A DNA stretch of 18,120 nucleotides from Bacillota bacterium (GCA_023441625.1 JAEZOA010000002.1:1-18120), one strand, 5' to 3'; numbered from the stretch's first letter, positions 5,602 to 13,298 are shown. The notes: generated from the letters alone by a model not told the origin. Translations and numbers: made by a program.

Positions 5602-7743
5602 CTACCTTCCAACTATGCCCATAGAGTTAACTACCTTTTCAACCATTGAATCTATTATATTCAGAACCCTAGCAGAAGCATCATATGCAAACTTATACTT
5701 CATCATATTTGACATTTCTTCATCCATAGATACTCCTGATATAGCTAAACGCTGTTCATCTGCTGATAATACTAACGTTTGCTGGTTATTCATTGCAGTA
5801 GCTGCCTCAGAACCTTTATTACCAATATCTAATATAATTGCTCTATAATATTCATCAGCATTTAATTTCCCGGAACTATCTTTTAATAAGTCAGCATCCC
5901 TAAGATTTGCTATTCGACCTGCGATAGTATTATCACCTACCGATTTAGTTGCAGAAGCAATAATATTATTGAGTCCGTTACTGCTGGACAAATCATCACT
6001 CAAGCTTAGGTTTCCCATTTGCATTGGATAATCCTCGTCTATTGCTGCAAAGAAATCAACCCCAGGCTTTCCGTCTAGTGTGTATCCAGTCCGTGATATA
6101 TAATTAACTTCCCTCACTATTGCATTTAGCATAGCATTTAGCTTTATTTTTAAATCTGATACGATATTGGTTGATGCTGCTACATTACTCATTTCAGAAT
6201 TGATAGCCGTTCTAGTCTCAGCATTTAAATCAATGAGAAGCTTACTAAAGCTATCTGCATCTGTTCCCATTTCATAAGTGCTTCCCCCAGTACCATTAGT
6301 GATTGTGCTCCATCCAACCTCAGCTGCATTTTCACCTTTATCAAAGTAGGTATTAGCAGTAATAACAGAAAGCTTCATGCCAGTGACCGCATTCTTGTCT
6401 GTCTTTGCAGCCTCACTCCCAATTTTGTTGAGCCTATTGATATACGCTGCTGCATCAGCAGTGGAAACTGTACTCCCATTATCACCGTTAATGCTTTTAT
6501 TTGTAAAAACATATGTAAGCCTTGTAGCATTCGTCCTAAATCCAGATGCTGCATCCAGGTCCTCTAGTGTCTGTATAAGCTTATCAAAATTACCCTCAAC
6601 ACCACTAGCAGAAAAGAATGCATCCAGCCCATCAGAATCATTTAAAAAATCATCTATGTTATCAGCTGTATAAACACTATTATTATATACACTTGAAGTG
6701 CTATCCATCTTGACAAATCTTATGTTGTAATTGACGCCTGATTTGTTTAAATCATCAATATAGGAACTTATTTGAGACCTCAACTGGTTCGAACCTAGAG
6801 AAGAATCAATTGCAAAGGTAATGTCCACCTGTTCATTAGGTGTTCCATTTGCATAATTGCCTTTAATTCCTGCAACCTCTCCTCTGGACTCCATCAAAGC
6901 CTTCAATTTTCCACTTTTGATATCTACCTTAACATTGACACCTTCTAATTTGGGATAGTAAAAAGTCCCATCCTCAGCATTTGCCTCAACGTATAAGTTT
7001 TTTGAAGTTCCCTTTGAAACCAAAAGAAATCCACCAAGCGTAATGTTTACCTGCCCATCTGCTATCTCATTAACCTGAGCATCACAAATCACTGATAATT
7101 TATCCAGTAATAAATTCCTCTGATCTCTATAATCATTAGCACTGTCACCTACAATTTCCTGTGAAGCTATTTTTTGATTAAGAGCTGCTATTTGGCTTGT
7201 AATGCTGTTTAGGCTATTAACCTGTACCTGTATCTCGGAATTTAAATCATTTTGCAGTCTATCGAGCTGAGTCCCAACCTGATTAAAATAATAAGCTAAA
7301 GCTTGGCCTCTTTCTCTAACTAGGGCTCTTATTGTCAAGCTCTCAGGATTCTTTGCCAGCTCTTGCCAAGAATCCCAGAACTGATTCATTACATTTTGAA
7401 GTCCATCACCCATCGGGTCTCTTAATATGGCCTCTATATCTTCTATTGTATTGCTTCGAGTCTCATAATATCCAAGTGCTGTATTCTCTTTTCTATAGAT
7501 TATATCAAGAAAAGTATTCCTTAATTGTCTAGTTTCCTGAATATCTGCACCCAAACCGTACTGAAACATTTTGCTGTTTTTTCCGTATACAGTCATATAT
7601 CGGCTTGTCTCACTTACTGACTGCTGCCGAACATATCCCGCTGTATCAACATTTGAAATGTTATGACCGGTAACGGATAGTCCACGTTCATTGACTACCA
7701 GTCCTGAACGAGCTATCTGATAACTTGAAAATCCTACAGCCAT
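5602..7743 (-). CDS. Second FlgK paralogue with VWA-like insertion
   Basis: A FlgK/HAP1 homologue of 713 residues, about 170 longer than its neighbour. Both ends are canonical: LSVTGHNISNVDTAGYVRQQ (22-41), WQELAKNPESLTIRALVRER (126-145), and the C-terminal MDEEMSNMMKYKFAYDASAR (673-692). The FlgK core continues to SGKLKALMESRGEV (277-290) and resumes at LKIKLNAMLNAIVREVNYI (531-549) with GYTLDGKPG (553-561). Between these lies an inserted block (about 304-508) resembling a VWA domain. The other FlgK has only a short linker there. No signal peptide is seen, as expected for a flagellar type III substrate. The ATG has an AGGGGG site and follows flgN by 48 bases. It could be an alternative HAP1, a co-subunit of the junction, or a surface-display protein; I cannot tell which. 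Confidence 0.93.
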   Translation of the reverse strand: MAVGFSSYQIARSGLVVNERGLSVTGHNISNVDTAGYVRQQSVSETSRYMTVYGKNSKMFQYGLGADIQETRQLRNTFLDIIYRKENTALGYYETRSNTIEDIEAILRDPMGDGLQNVMNQFWDSWQELAKNPESLTIRALVRERGQALAYYFNQVGTQLDRLQNDLNSEIQVQVNSLNSITSQIAALNQKIASQEIVGDSANDYRDQRNLLLDKLSVICDAQVNEIADGQVNITLGGFLLVSKGTSKNLYVEANAEDGTFYYPKLEGVNVKVDIKSGKLKALMESRGEVAGIKGNYANGTPNEQVDITFAIDSSLGSNQLRSQISSYIDDLNKSGVNYNIRFVKMDSTSSVYNNSVYTADNIDDFLNDSDGLDAFFSASGVEGNFDKLIQTLEDLDAASGFRTNATRLTYVFTNKSINGDNGSTVSTADAAAYINRLNKIGSEAAKTDKNAVTGMKLSVITANTYFDKGENAAEVGWSTITNGTGGSTYEMGTDADSFSKLLIDLNAETRTAINSEMSNVAASTNIVSDLKIKLNAMLNAIVREVNYISRTGYTLDGKPGVDFFAAIDEDYPMQMGNLSLSDDLSSSNGLNNIIASATKSVGDNTIAGRIANLRDADLLKDSSGKLNADEYYRAIILDIGNKGSEAATAMNNQQTLVLSADEQRLAISGVSMDEEMSNMMKYKFAYDASARVLNIIDSMVEKVVNSMGIVGR
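6220..6834 (-). other. VWA-like domain inserted in FlgK paralogue
   Basis: Codons 304-508 of the 713-residue FlgK. The block opens with a hydrophobic strand into a metal-site-like loop, VDITFAIDSSLGS (306-318), compared with the VWA pattern DxSxS. An amphipathic helix follows (LRSQISSYIDDLNKSG), then a strand NYNIRFVKMD. Later come a helix FDKLIQTLEDLDAASGF, the strand RLTYVFTNKS at the usual TDG position, a long helix AAAYINRLNKIGSEAA, the strand MKLSVITANTYF, and TNGTGGSTYEM like the VWA TGG-x-x-F/Y ending. The conserved metal ligands are incomplete (G317 for Ser, N385 for Thr, N415 for Asp). The assignment is by eye and needs a structure or profile test. Confidence 0.65.
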
Positions 7744-7791
7744 ATGCTATCCCCCTAACGCCAAAGCCCGCTATAAATATTGCTATATTTA

Positions 7792-8292
7792 TTAGAGCTT
7801 CATATCAAAAAAATTTCTCTTCTTGGAATCACCAGTTTGACCCGAACTACCGTAACTATTGTTTACTGTGTCAATACTGGTCATCATATTAATTGAGAAA
7901 TCTATATATTCAAGTGAGTTTTTTATAAGCTTTGAATTAAGATCATTTGTATTCTTCAAACTCTTAATTGTATCAACCATTTTTTCCTGACAATCCTTTA
8001 ATTTAGCTGAATCATTCTGTCCTAATTGTGCCGCAAGGCTGGAAATAGTTACTTCCTCGGGTTTTTTGCCAAGCAAGTCACATAATTTGTCAACTATCTT
8101 TTCTCTCTCATCTTCAAGCTTAGAAATCTTTAGTATTAATGATTGCTCTACCTTAATAATACTTTCGAGCTCAGTTACTTTACCACCAACAATTAAATTA
8201 GTTTTATTATTGGATATTTTTGAAATGGTGTCATATATCTCGTTTTCCTGATTAAGAACATCAATTAATTGTTTTACTAAATCCGACCCCAT
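7792..8292 (-). CDS. flgN: FlgN-type flagellar export chaperone
   Basis: Cytoplasmic chaperone expected to hold FlgK and FlgL before export. The product is 166 residues and almost wholly helical, opening MGSDLVKQLIDVLNQENEIY, with heptad-rich coiled-coil segments (about 20-75 and 100-145) and no cysteine pairs or membrane segments. Sequence conservation in FlgN is low, so the call rests on length, the helical pattern, the LxxLLxxE-like beginning and the location between flgM and flgK, as in Bacillus subtilis (yvyG). The start at 8292 has GGAGGTG five bases away. A TTG at 8310 would lie upstream of that site and is rejected. Confidence 0.88.
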   Translation of the reverse strand: MGSDLVKQLIDVLNQENEIYDTISKISNNKTNLIVGGKVTELESIIKVEQSLILKISKLEDEREKIVDKLCDLLGKKPEEVTISSLAAQLGQNDSAKLKDCQEKMVDTIKSLKNTNDLNSKLIKNSLEYIDFSINMMTSIDTVNNSYGSSGQTGDSKKRNFFDMKL

Positions 8293-8342
8293 TAATACAC
8301 CTCCGAACAATTATGCATCTCCTAAAGATAAACAAAATAAAA

Positions 8343-8630
8343 TTAAGCTTTCTTATCTAATATAGCTTTTCCTATTTTCTCTATTATTTCCTTTCCACTC
8401 ACATCATATCCTCCAGACCTATAAATGTCTGAAAATTCATCAACCTTGTTTTGTCGAACATCGGGAACATCTTTGAGTGCTTTTGATACTGTCTGATAAT
8501 CCTTTGCATTATTTGAAATAGACACAACATCCTTCTTGGCAATTACTGAGTTTGTTTTACCAATATTTTCAATAGTCTTCTGTTTATTGTAGACCTTTGC
8601 TACATTATAAATATCTCCAGAAATTTTCAT
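8343..8630 (-). CDS. flgM: FlgM, anti-sigma-D factor
   Basis: Binds sigma-D (sigma-28) and keeps late flagellar promoters silent until the hook is finished. The product is 95 residues, the family norm. It starts MKISGDIYNVAKVYNKQ, the Firmicutes FlgM opening, has KKDVVSISNNAKDYQTVSKAL (about 32-52, here the sigma-binding half begins), and ends in the helix SGKEIIEKIGKAILDKK. The N-terminal half is predicted disordered, as known for FlgM. It is the first gene of its transcript: an intrinsic terminator (8731-8768) and a sigma-D promoter (8682-8708) lie directly upstream, so it is probably feedback-controlled by its own target. AGGTG precedes the ATG. Confidence 0.95.
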   Translation of the reverse strand: MKISGDIYNVAKVYNKQKTIENIGKTNSVIAKKDVVSISNNAKDYQTVSKALKDVPDVRQNKVDEFSDIYRSGGYDVSGKEIIEKIGKAILDKKA

Positions 8631-8681
8631 ATCAACACCTGCTTTCTAAATTACATAGATAACTCTAATCTTCTATAATTA

Positions 8682-8708
8682 TTATCGTCAGATTAACAAA
8701 TTTATTTA
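8682..8708 (-). promoter_or_regulatory. Sigma-D promoter of flgM-flgN-flgK-flgL
   Basis: On the minus strand, TAAA (8708-8705) is followed by exactly 15 bases and GACGATAA (8689-8682), a near-perfect sigma-28 promoter. It lies between the yvyF terminator and flgM, leaving a leader of about 45 nt. Spacing and -35 are identical to the flagellin promoter at 1260-1286. Confidence 0.87.
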
Positions 8709-8730
8709 GTATTGCTTTTTTACTTGTAAT

Positions 8731-8768
8731 AAAAAAACGATAAAAGCTATAAATATCAGCTCTTATCG
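8731..8768 (-). terminator. Intrinsic terminator after yvyF
   Basis: CGATAAGAGCT pairs with AGCTTTTATCG (11 bp, one G-U) and is followed by seven Ts on the minus strand. It separates the comFC-yvyF transcript from the flgM promoter 23 bases further on. Confidence 0.9.
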
Positions 8769-8798
8769 CTCAGGAAATAATAGTATAAAAATAACGCA

Positions 8799-8820
8799 AA
8801 GGAGATAAAAAAATCTCCTT
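8799..8820 (-). other. Perfect hairpin in yvyF 3' untranslated region
   Basis: AAGGAGAT and ATCTCCTT form an 8-bp perfect stem with a six-T loop, 27 bases past the yvyF stop. It has no U-tract of its own and sits 30 bases ahead of the true terminator. It carries a GGAG in the stem. It may protect the mRNA 3' end; its role is unknown. Confidence 0.55.
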
Positions 8821-8847
8821 ACACTTTAATTTTAGAAGTTAGCTCAA

Positions 8848-9264
8848 TTAATTCTTATTGAGGTACCTTAATCCAGTTCCGCTACGCTTAAACTCTGTGG
8901 TTTGCTCACGTTTCTCATTGGCCCTATTAGAGGTTTTTGCAATATCGTTACTAACCTTATTCTGACAATCAGTGCAGAATCTTCCCGTATTGATTGACTT
9001 ACCACATCTTTCGCACTCTAGGATAATATTAGCTCCATCTGTTATCTCAAGGCGCCCTTCTTTTAGGAACATCTTAATTTTCTCAACACTCACCTCTACG
9101 TCTGTAGATACCTGAGCTAATGTTGCACCTGGATTTTCGTATAGATACTCCTTTACCTTTTTGAAAATCTCTTCGTCTGCATTCTTACAATCAATACAAA
9201 TAGGCGGCCCACCCAAATAATTATACATTCTTCCACATCTTCTGCAATTTCTAACATCTGGCAT
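8848..9264 (-). CDS. yvyF: YvyF, flagellar operon zinc-ribbon protein
   Basis: Small cytoplasmic protein of the conserved late flagellar cluster; in Bacillus it is implicated as a regulator of flagellar genes, but its mechanism is poorly known. The product is 138 residues. Two cysteine quartets are visible: C7/C10 with C23/C26, and C84/C87 with C97/C100, each a CxxC pair expected to bind zinc. Between them, ATLAQVSTDVEVSVEKIKMF (about 47-66) reads as a helix-turn-helix segment. The basic tail (about 110-138) is probably disordered. The start at 9264 is supported by AGGAGG 8 bases away and by MPDVRNCRRCGRMY; the longer frame to 9330 would overlap comFC. It follows comFC and precedes flgM, as in Bacillus. 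Confidence 0.92.
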   Translation of the reverse strand: MPDVRNCRRCGRMYNYLGGPPICIDCKNADEEIFKKVKEYLYENPGATLAQVSTDVEVSVEKIKMFLKEGRLEITDGANIILECERCGKSINTGRFCTDCQNKVSNDIAKTSNRANEKREQTTEFKRSGTGLRYLNKN

Positions 9265-9323
9265 GATATTTGCCTCCTCCTGAGAACGAATTAATATACT
9301 CAAAAGCTTAAAACAACCTTCTA

Positions 9324-10037
9324 CTAACAACCTCTAGTTGTTGCAATAGCTACTGCAATAACACTAACTGCCCCTGCCTGCTTTAGAGCCTTACTGCACT
9401 CATTTACAGTGCTGCCTGTAGTAATAATATCATCTATTATTAATATTCTTTTATTACGCATTTTGTCTATGCTACTTACCCTGAATAAACCTTCAACATT
9501 AGTTAATCTTTCATTTCTGCTCAGCACACTCTGACTTTTTGATTCGGATATCTTGATTAAATTATTAACTTCAAGTGGTATACCTAGTAGCATTGAAACA
9601 TACTTCCCAATTAATTCAGCCTGATTATAGCCTCTTTGCCTCTGTCGGCTTTTATGAAGAGGAACAGGAATAATCATATCTATTTGGTTAAAATCTATTG
9701 TGTTTTTAATCTTAAGCGCTAATATCTTGCCAAAAGCACGATAATATGATGGCTTGTTGCTAAATTTAAATCTTTTCAAGGAGTTCTTAAGATAAGCTGT
9801 ATATTGACCAACACAAACCATTCCATCACAGTAAGTTTCTATATCCCCTGGCAGATTTAAATAATTAATACTGTTATTATAATATTTAAATTTTTCACTG
9901 CATTTCCCACATATGTATATTGGTGTTCCTACCATTAACAGAGAATTACAAAAAACACATCGTGGCGGAAAAATATATTCTATTAAGCTTATAAAACCAC
10001 CTCTTATGCTTATACGCTGTCTATGCTTCTGAGTCAA
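9324..10037 (-). CDS. comFC: ComF family phosphoribosyltransferase-like protein
   Basis: ComFC/GntX family member, cytoplasmic, linked to DNA uptake and recombination in transformable species. The product is 237 residues. An N-terminal zinc-ribbon has CVFC at 27-30 and CGKC at 43-46. The phosphoribosyltransferase domain has IIPVPLHKSRQRQRGYNQAE (122-141) and the PRPP-binding motif ILIIDDIITTGST (198-210). The reading frame begins at a TTG at 10037 with only a weak GAGCGAG upstream. No ATG or GTG gives a better-placed start, so the exact N-terminus is uncertain. A sigma-A-like promoter lies at 10094-10122. No comFA is present here; the gene upstream is recD2. It is probably co-transcribed with yvyF after a 59-base gap. 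Confidence 0.93.
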   Translation of the reverse strand: MTQKHRQRISIRGGFISLIEYIFPPRCVFCNSLLMVGTPIYICGKCSEKFKYYNNSINYLNLPGDIETYCDGMVCVGQYTAYLKNSLKRFKFSNKPSYYRAFGKILALKIKNTIDFNQIDMIIPVPLHKSRQRQRGYNQAELIGKYVSMLLGIPLEVNNLIKISESKSQSVLSRNERLTNVEGLFRVSSIDKMRNKRILIIDDIITTGSTVNECSKALKQAGAVSVIAVAIATTRGC

Positions 10038-10093
10038 AACTCGCTCTAAAACACCCGAATTTCTGTTAATGTAGAAAGTAAACTATTAACTTT

Positions 10094-10122
10094 ATTTTAC
10101 ATCACTTTACATTGTTATGCAA
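10094..10122 (-). promoter_or_regulatory. Predicted sigma-A promoter of comFC-yvyF
   Basis: TTGCAT (10122-10117), 17 bases, TAAAAT (10099-10094) on the minus strand. The predicted start lies about 50 bases before the TTG codon. No terminator is visible after recD2, so read-through is also possible. Confidence 0.5.
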
Positions 10123-10164
10123 TAAAGAAGGCTGAGTTTAGACATAATTTTAAATAATACAACA

Positions 10165-12585
10165 CTATAATCTCAACAGCTCGCAAAGCATGGAGTTTCT
10201 TTCATTAATTTTTACATTAGCAACCATTACCTTTATAGCCCTCTTTTGTCCAATTATACATGCCATTTTTTTTGCTCTAGTAACTGCAGTATATCCAAGG
10301 TTTCTATTTAGCATAATATAGTTTCTCATATGGCAGAGTATTATTGCCGCTTCGCATTGAGAACCCTGCATCTTATGAACTGTAAGACTATATGCCAAGT
10401 CTATTTCCTCTAGCTCACTAATTTGATATATAATAATAAAATCATCATATTGTACAGCTACCTTCTTTTCAGTAGAGTTATTACTGCTTCTGTCATCACT
10501 ATTGTCGTCATCATTTTGACTGTATTCATTGATTTTAGATATTTGTATTATCCTTCCGATGTCTCCATTAAATACACCACAGTTTTCTTGAGCCACATAT
10601 CTTCCTGTTTTAGCATCTCTTTGGTAATGAGGAGCCTCATAATTATTGCTCAAATGGATAACCTTATCGCCTTCTCTAAATACACTGTTTCCTCTTTTAA
10701 TCTCTGCCTTGTCACTAGCTAATGGGTTAACCATCTCCTGAATCGCTTTGTTCATCTCATAGGTGCCAATTTCAGAGGTCTTTTGAGGGCAAATAACCTG
10801 TACATCATCTATGGAGTAACCATAACCTGTCATAAGTCTTGTTAGTGCTTCTAATGTCTTCTTTACAACTCTATTTTTATCTTCTTCCTCAATAATAAAG
10901 AAATCCTTATTTTCATTAATTATTTCTGGCATCTCACCATTCAAAATTTTATTAGCATTTGTTATTATACCTGAACCATCGGCTTGTCTTTTTATAACAT
11001 TTAATTTAACCACTTTTATTGCATCACTTTTAATCATATCATCTAGTACATTCCCAGCACCCACTGATGGCAGTTGTTGTGTATCCCCTATAAGCACAAC
11101 TGTAGTCCCCGGTGAAATGGCGGTAAAAAGTGCATGTGCCAAATCTATACTCAGCATTGAACTTTCGTCTATAACTATTAAATCGTATGGCAGCTCATTC
11201 CCCTGCCTGTAGAAAAAGCCCTTATTCTCATATGAAAATTGAAGTAATCTGTGTATTGTCATTGCTTCAAATCCAGTAATCTCTGTTAGTCTTTTGGCAG
11301 CCTTACCTGTTGGAGCTGCAAGCATAAAACTCATTTCTTCCTTATTCTCAAAATACCTCTGAAGCACATAAATCATACACTCAACAGTGGTGGTTTTACC
11401 GCTCCCAGCCGAGCCAGTCAAAATGAGCATATTGGTTTCAAATACTGCCTTTACAGCTTCCTTTTGCATGTTTTCCAAATCAAAGCCTTTAGCTTGCTCA
11501 AATTCTTCAATAAGTTTATCAACATTGCACTGCTTATCTTCTATCTGGCAGTGGGAGATATCCTTTATTGCCAGGGCTGCCTCATATTCTAGCTTGTACA
11601 TTTCTCTGGTGTATACTACCTCAAGACCTCCATTATCCTCAGAATATGTTAAGCTTATGAGTGTACCAGCTTTTATCATTCTTTTATAAGCCTCTTCTAG
11701 CTCATGCTCTTCAATGGTATTTGACTCGTCACTGAGAGCCTTAGCTGTAGCTTCAAGAAGCTTGTCCTTTAATAAATAGCAATGCCCTTCCATTTCTGCA
11801 GTTTCTAGCACACTTTTTAGCGCAGACTCAAGTCTGAAAATCGAATGCGCATCTATGCCTAATTTTTTTGCAATTTCATCACAGCTTTTAAAACCAAAGC
11901 CTCTAATATTGGCAAACATATATGGGTTTTGCTCTGCAATTGCAATAGATGTACCCTTGTAGGTATTATAAATCTTCATTGCCCTAGCAGAAGATACTCC
12001 AAATTTTTGAAAAAAAATCATTACATTTTGGTACTCCATATTTTCCATGTATGAATCATGAATTACTTGCGCTTTGTCACTGGAAATACCACGAATTTTT
12101 ACAAGTAATAATGGCTCATTTTTTATTACCTCAAGTGTATTGCTGCCGAAGCCCTCTATGTAGCCATTAGCTGTAGAATAGCCCATAACAATATTTCGTG
12201 CAGTCTTCTCTCCCACACCCTTAATAATTCCACAGGATAAAAAAGAAACTATGCCTTCGTCAGTAGCTGGCTCAATAAACTCAACCGTATCAGCCTTAAG
12301 CTGCTTTTCCCCCTTATACGTTCCCACAGTACCAACAAGCTTGCAAGGCAATACAGCACAATGCTCATTAACCTCATAGTAGCCAGTTACACTAATAAGC
12401 TCCTGAACTTCATGCTCAAAGTCATCTTCATCTATAATCTTCTCAATCTCAAAGGTGTAGATTTTATATCCATTTTCAGTATTTTCATATATTTTATAAT
12501 CAAATCTTCCGATAAGTTTTAAATTTGTTCCTACAGGATAGCTTTCAAAAGACCATCTCTGCTGCCCAAATTGCCCTGTTGCCAT
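10165..12585 (-). CDS. recD2: RecD2-type ATP-dependent DNA helicase
   Basis: 5'-to-3' superfamily 1B helicase of the RecD2 type found in bacteria without RecBC. The product is 806 residues, somewhat longer than the usual 720-780. The N-terminal beta-rich domain is followed by helix-hairpin-helix motifs (FLSCGIIKGVGEKTARNIV, about 115-133; IRGISSDKAQ and NIRGFGFKSCDEIAK further on). Helicase motifs: Walker A LTGSAGSGKTTT (389-400), AAPTGKAAKRL (423-433), Walker B VIDESSM (471-477), GDTQQLPSVGAG (500-511), LAYSLTVHKMQGSQ (730-743) and GYTAVTRAKK (764-773). An acidic, Asn/Ser/Asp-rich insertion occupies about 686-708. The start at 12585 has GGAGGT four bases away; ATG 12600 and TTG 12603 are less likely. 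It is adjacent to comFC, suiting a role in processing incoming or damaged DNA. Confidence 0.96.
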   Translation of the reverse strand: MATGQFGQQRWSFESYPVGTNLKLIGRFDYKIYENTENGYKIYTFEIEKIIDEDDFEHEVQELISVTGYYEVNEHCAVLPCKLVGTVGTYKGEKQLKADTVEFIEPATDEGIVSFLSCGIIKGVGEKTARNIVMGYSTANGYIEGFGSNTLEVIKNEPLLLVKIRGISSDKAQVIHDSYMENMEYQNVMIFFQKFGVSSARAMKIYNTYKGTSIAIAEQNPYMFANIRGFGFKSCDEIAKKLGIDAHSIFRLESALKSVLETAEMEGHCYLLKDKLLEATAKALSDESNTIEEHELEEAYKRMIKAGTLISLTYSEDNGGLEVVYTREMYKLEYEAALAIKDISHCQIEDKQCNVDKLIEEFEQAKGFDLENMQKEAVKAVFETNMLILTGSAGSGKTTTVECMIYVLQRYFENKEEMSFMLAAPTGKAAKRLTEITGFEAMTIHRLLQFSYENKGFFYRQGNELPYDLIVIDESSMLSIDLAHALFTAISPGTTVVLIGDTQQLPSVGAGNVLDDMIKSDAIKVVKLNVIKRQADGSGIITNANKILNGEMPEIINENKDFFIIEEEDKNRVVKKTLEALTRLMTGYGYSIDDVQVICPQKTSEIGTYEMNKAIQEMVNPLASDKAEIKRGNSVFREGDKVIHLSNNYEAPHYQRDAKTGRYVAQENCGVFNGDIGRIIQISKINEYSQNDDDNSDDRSSNNSTEKKVAVQYDDFIIIYQISELEEIDLAYSLTVHKMQGSQCEAAIILCHMRNYIMLNRNLGYTAVTRAKKMACIIGQKRAIKVMVANVKINERNSMLCELLRL

Positions 12586-12623
12586 ATTACCTCCATACAT
12601 CAACCCGATATGTTTGTCCTATT

Positions 12624-12652
12624 ATCTTATCCCATTTTATCTTTTACATCAA
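12624..12652 (-). promoter_or_regulatory. Candidate promoter of recD2
   Basis: TTGATG (12652-12647), 17 bases, TAAGAT (12629-12624) on the minus strand, about 40 bases upstream of the chosen ATG. The match is moderate and the region is AT-rich. Confidence 0.4.
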
Positions 12653-12717
12653 GAAGTCCTTACATATCTTTGTTGATAGTCTCTCTTTTATAGAGGTCCT
12701 ATCAGTATTTACTCCTT

Positions 12718-13056
12718 TTAGCTTTTAAAAAATATACACTCTCTTTCATCAAAGGAGCATACCTCTATTAGAGGAAATTGATTTTCAAGCCTCTTTAATA
12801 TTTTTAGCGTATCGTCCCTTGAGTTCATATCAACAATTATAAAACTTCCATTTATAGCTATATTCCGGACAAATTTACTCTCCATAGCCTCTCTGACCAT
12901 TCCCTCAATATTTTGCTCTTGATCATTGACTAAAAGTACTATGTTAGCTTTTTCAACTAAGTACTTCTTTCTGCCCATCAACTTAAAAACATCTAGGAAA
13001 AGACTTATCAGTCCATACATTGCAAGCAGTGCAAGTACAGCAAAATATATATCCAT
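12718..13056 (-). CDS. Small membrane-anchored protein, glycosyltransferase-2-like fragment
   Basis: 112 residues, function not established. Residues 3-26 (IYFAVLALLAMYGLISLFLD) form one transmembrane helix, followed by the positively charged KLMGRKKYLVEK, placing the C-terminal part in the cytoplasm. Residues 37-100 read like the first strands of a GT-A nucleotide-sugar transferase: NIVLLVNDQEQNIEGMVREA, then FIIVDMNSRDDTLKILKRL, where family 2 enzymes have VVDDGSTDxT. No DxD or acceptor domain follows, so it is either a truncated enzyme or a stand-alone regulatory family. The start has GGGGG nine bases away. It lies downstream of the metK terminator and upstream of recD2; no obvious functional link to either is seen. 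Confidence 0.8.
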   Translation of the reverse strand: MDIYFAVLALLAMYGLISLFLDVFKLMGRKKYLVEKANIVLLVNDQEQNIEGMVREAMESKFVRNIAINGSFIIVDMNSRDDTLKILKRLENQFPLIEVCSFDERECIFFKS

Positions 13057-13238
13057 AAATATCTGCCCCCAAGAAATTTATCCGTAACATATTCTATGAA
13101 ATGCAGAGTGTATTTGTTACTAAAATAACCTTTCGCATGGCAACAACAATCCATTTTTAGCCATCACTCTTCTGTATTTCTGCCACTATACCTCAGGAAG
13201 AAAACAACACAAGTTGACGAGCCAACATTGCTTATGAT

Positions 13239-13275
13239 AAAAAAAGCGCATGCATAGAAAATACTATACACACGC
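13239..13275 (-). terminator. Intrinsic terminator after metK
   Basis: GCGTGTGTATAG pairs with CTATGCATGCGC (12 bp, three G-U pairs) around a six-base loop and is followed by seven Ts on the minus strand, 23 bases beyond the metK stop. Confidence 0.88.
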
Positions 13276-13298
13276 TTATATTACTTTAAAATCACCCT

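Noticed and set aside
5474..5848. 124-codon plus-strand open frame over the two flgK genes
   Set aside because: It crosses the junction of two well-supported minus-strand genes and resembles no family.
13120..13164. 14-codon mini-ORF (MAKNGLLLPCERLF) upstream of the small membrane protein gene
   Set aside because: Weak ribosome-binding site and no conservation evidence; chance is likely in a spacer of this size.
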